DNA from: an uncultured Rhizobiaceae bacterium
Lineage (GTDB): Bacteria > Pseudomonadota > Alphaproteobacteria > Rhizobiales > Rhizobiaceae
DNA length: 64,000 bases
NCBI GenBank assembly: GCA_947259295.1
Contig: CAMYMG010000058.1
Span: 1 to 64,000, forward strand
Reading direction: 5' to 3'
How positions within the stretch are numbered: the stretch's first letter is position 1; each line of letters begins with the position of its first letter. The translations under genes were made by a program, and so were the position numbers. Shown here in pieces: positions 63,232 through 64,000 of the stretch. The notes under the pieces are model-generated. The model made no database searches. It worked only from the letters and a program-made list of their open reading frames with translations, and was not told the origin of the DNA.

Positions 63232-64000
63232 TTGCTCAAGTTTTTTCGCTCATCCGCCAACCAGCGCCTGGTCGCGCGGCTGCTCTCGGAATCGTTTCGC
63301 AAGCACGCACCGTCTTACGCGATCGCAATCGTCGCCATGATCGTTGTTGCGGCGATGACCGCGGCCAGCGCCTGGATCATGAGGGATATCACGAACGAGT
63401 TTGTGATCACAAAGGATCCGAACAAAATCTATCTGATCGCTGCCGCCGTCGCTGCGATCTTTATTACAAAGGGCTTCGCGACCTATGTGCAGGCGCTGTT
63501 TCTCAGCCGGGCCGGCAACAGCATCATCGCGGAACGTCAGCGCAAGATCTATGACCGCATGCTCGAGCATGGCATCGAGTTCTATCATGCCTTCACGTCG
63601 TCAGATCTCATCGTCCGCCTGACGCAAAGTGCGCAGGCCGCGCGGTCGGTCGTCGACATCCTCGTGACCTCGTTCGTGCGCGATCTGTTCTCGCTGATAG
63701 GCCTGGTCCTGGTCATGGTCATCCAGCAACCGGCAATGTCGCTGGTGGCCTTCATCTTCGGGCCGATCGCGATCTACCTGGTCAACCGCCTTCTCAAGCA
63801 GACACGGCGCATCATGGAGAAGGAGTTCCTGTCGTTCTCGAAGATCGTCGAGGTGATGCAGGAGACGGTGTTCGGCGTTCGAATCGTGAAGTCGTTCAGC
63901 CTCGAAAGCGGCATGCGACAGCGCATGTACAAGGCAGTCGCCGATGTCGAAAAGCGCTCCAACAGCATCGCAGCGCTCGAGGCGGTGACCAGCCCGATCA
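63232..64000 (+). CDS. ABC exporter transmembrane domain (MsbA-like), 3' truncated by window edge
   Basis: The first ~256 codons of an ABC-type exporter are present; the ATPase half is beyond the window. The start is TTG 63232 after AGGA. Hydrophobic helices lie at about 25-50, 65-92 and 144-180. The following NRLLKQTRRIMEKE, VMQETVFGVRIVKSF stretch is characteristic of the type I exporter transmembrane domain (lipid A, glucan or multidrug exporters). The substrate cannot be read. Confidence 0.85.
   Translation, partial: MLKFFRSSANQRLVARLLSESFRKHAPSYAIAIVAMIVVAAMTAASAWIMRDITNEFVITKDPNKIYLIAAAVAAIFITKGFATYVQALFLSRAGNSIIAERQRKIYDRMLEHGIEFYHAFTSSDLIVRLTQSAQAARSVVDILVTSFVRDLFSLIGLVLVMVIQQPAMSLVAFIFGPIAIYLVNRLLKQTRRIMEKEFLSFSKIVEVMQETVFGVRIVKSFSLESGMRQRMYKAVADVEKRSNSIAALEAVTSPI

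Noticed and set aside
1-64000. CRISPR arrays, rRNA genes, transposases
   Set aside because: No regularly spaced repeats, rRNA sequence or transposase motifs were seen on either strand.

Overview
The window is high-GC chromosomal DNA from an alphaproteobacterium, most likely a Hyphomicrobiales (Rhizobiales) member close to Mesorhizobium or other Phyllobacteriaceae. This inference rests on gene content: a PodJ-like polarity protein end, the ligase-associated DNA-damage (LAD) genes, an Mrp/ApbC ATPase without its usual CxxC, and ThuA/ThuB-like sugar proteins. Many ABC uptake operons and large imperfect palindromes of a type common between rhizobial genes point the same way. Most of the window is ordinary, densely packed chromosome with about 55 genes.

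Layout. 1-3436: C-terminal part of a PodJ-like protein, a TauE/SafE permease and a TIGR02186-type membrane protein. 3441-9439: complete LAD set, with helicase and PdeM on one strand and exonuclease and ATP-dependent ligase divergent. 9459-12527: a membrane-anchored hypothetical and a thuA/thuB-like pair. 12692-15980: tRNA-Thr(CGT) followed by a 3.2 kb island. The island is bounded by an exact 42-bp duplication of the tRNA 3' end, has no integrase, and holds three overlapping genes: a PD-(D/E)XK/DUF5655 protein, a small Fe(II)/2-oxoglutarate oxygenase and a HEPN-like zinc-ribbon protein. This is the best candidate for an undescribed, possibly defensive, system. 16111-24624: PPK2, a dppABCDF-type peptide transporter, and an acyl-CoA ligase with a Lys/Ala-rich N-terminal extension. 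24631-27791: pgi, a HAD phosphatase and an SDR in one operon.

28018-33491: a MocR-type regulator with a non-pyrrolysine trimethylamine-methyltransferase-family protein, linked by repeated TGGTCCA/TGGACCA sites. A LysR regulator divergent from an NTF2-like and a PNPOx-like protein follows. 33509-41231: sugar-acid dehydratase, CoxG-like protein, ApbC, a FAD oxidoreductase, FdhD, an FMN reductase and a ketohexose-3-epimerase-like protein. 41348-48051: LysR regulator and a putrescine-type ABC transporter with gamma-aminobutyraldehyde dehydrogenase (ydcSTUV-patD arrangement). 48139-49489: Rrf2 regulator and a thioredoxin-reductase-like flavoprotein.

49983-56019: DeoR regulator, two choline-kinase-like phosphotransferases, an 813-residue dimethylglycine/sarcosine-dehydrogenase-like protein and a methyltransferase, which look like one methylated-amine catabolic locus. 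56725-62947: a BMP-type nucleoside ABC transporter with a cytosine-deaminase-like amidohydrolase, interrupted by a long rhizobial palindrome. The right edge cuts an ABC exporter starting at 63232. Assignments are by reading motifs; no database search was possible.
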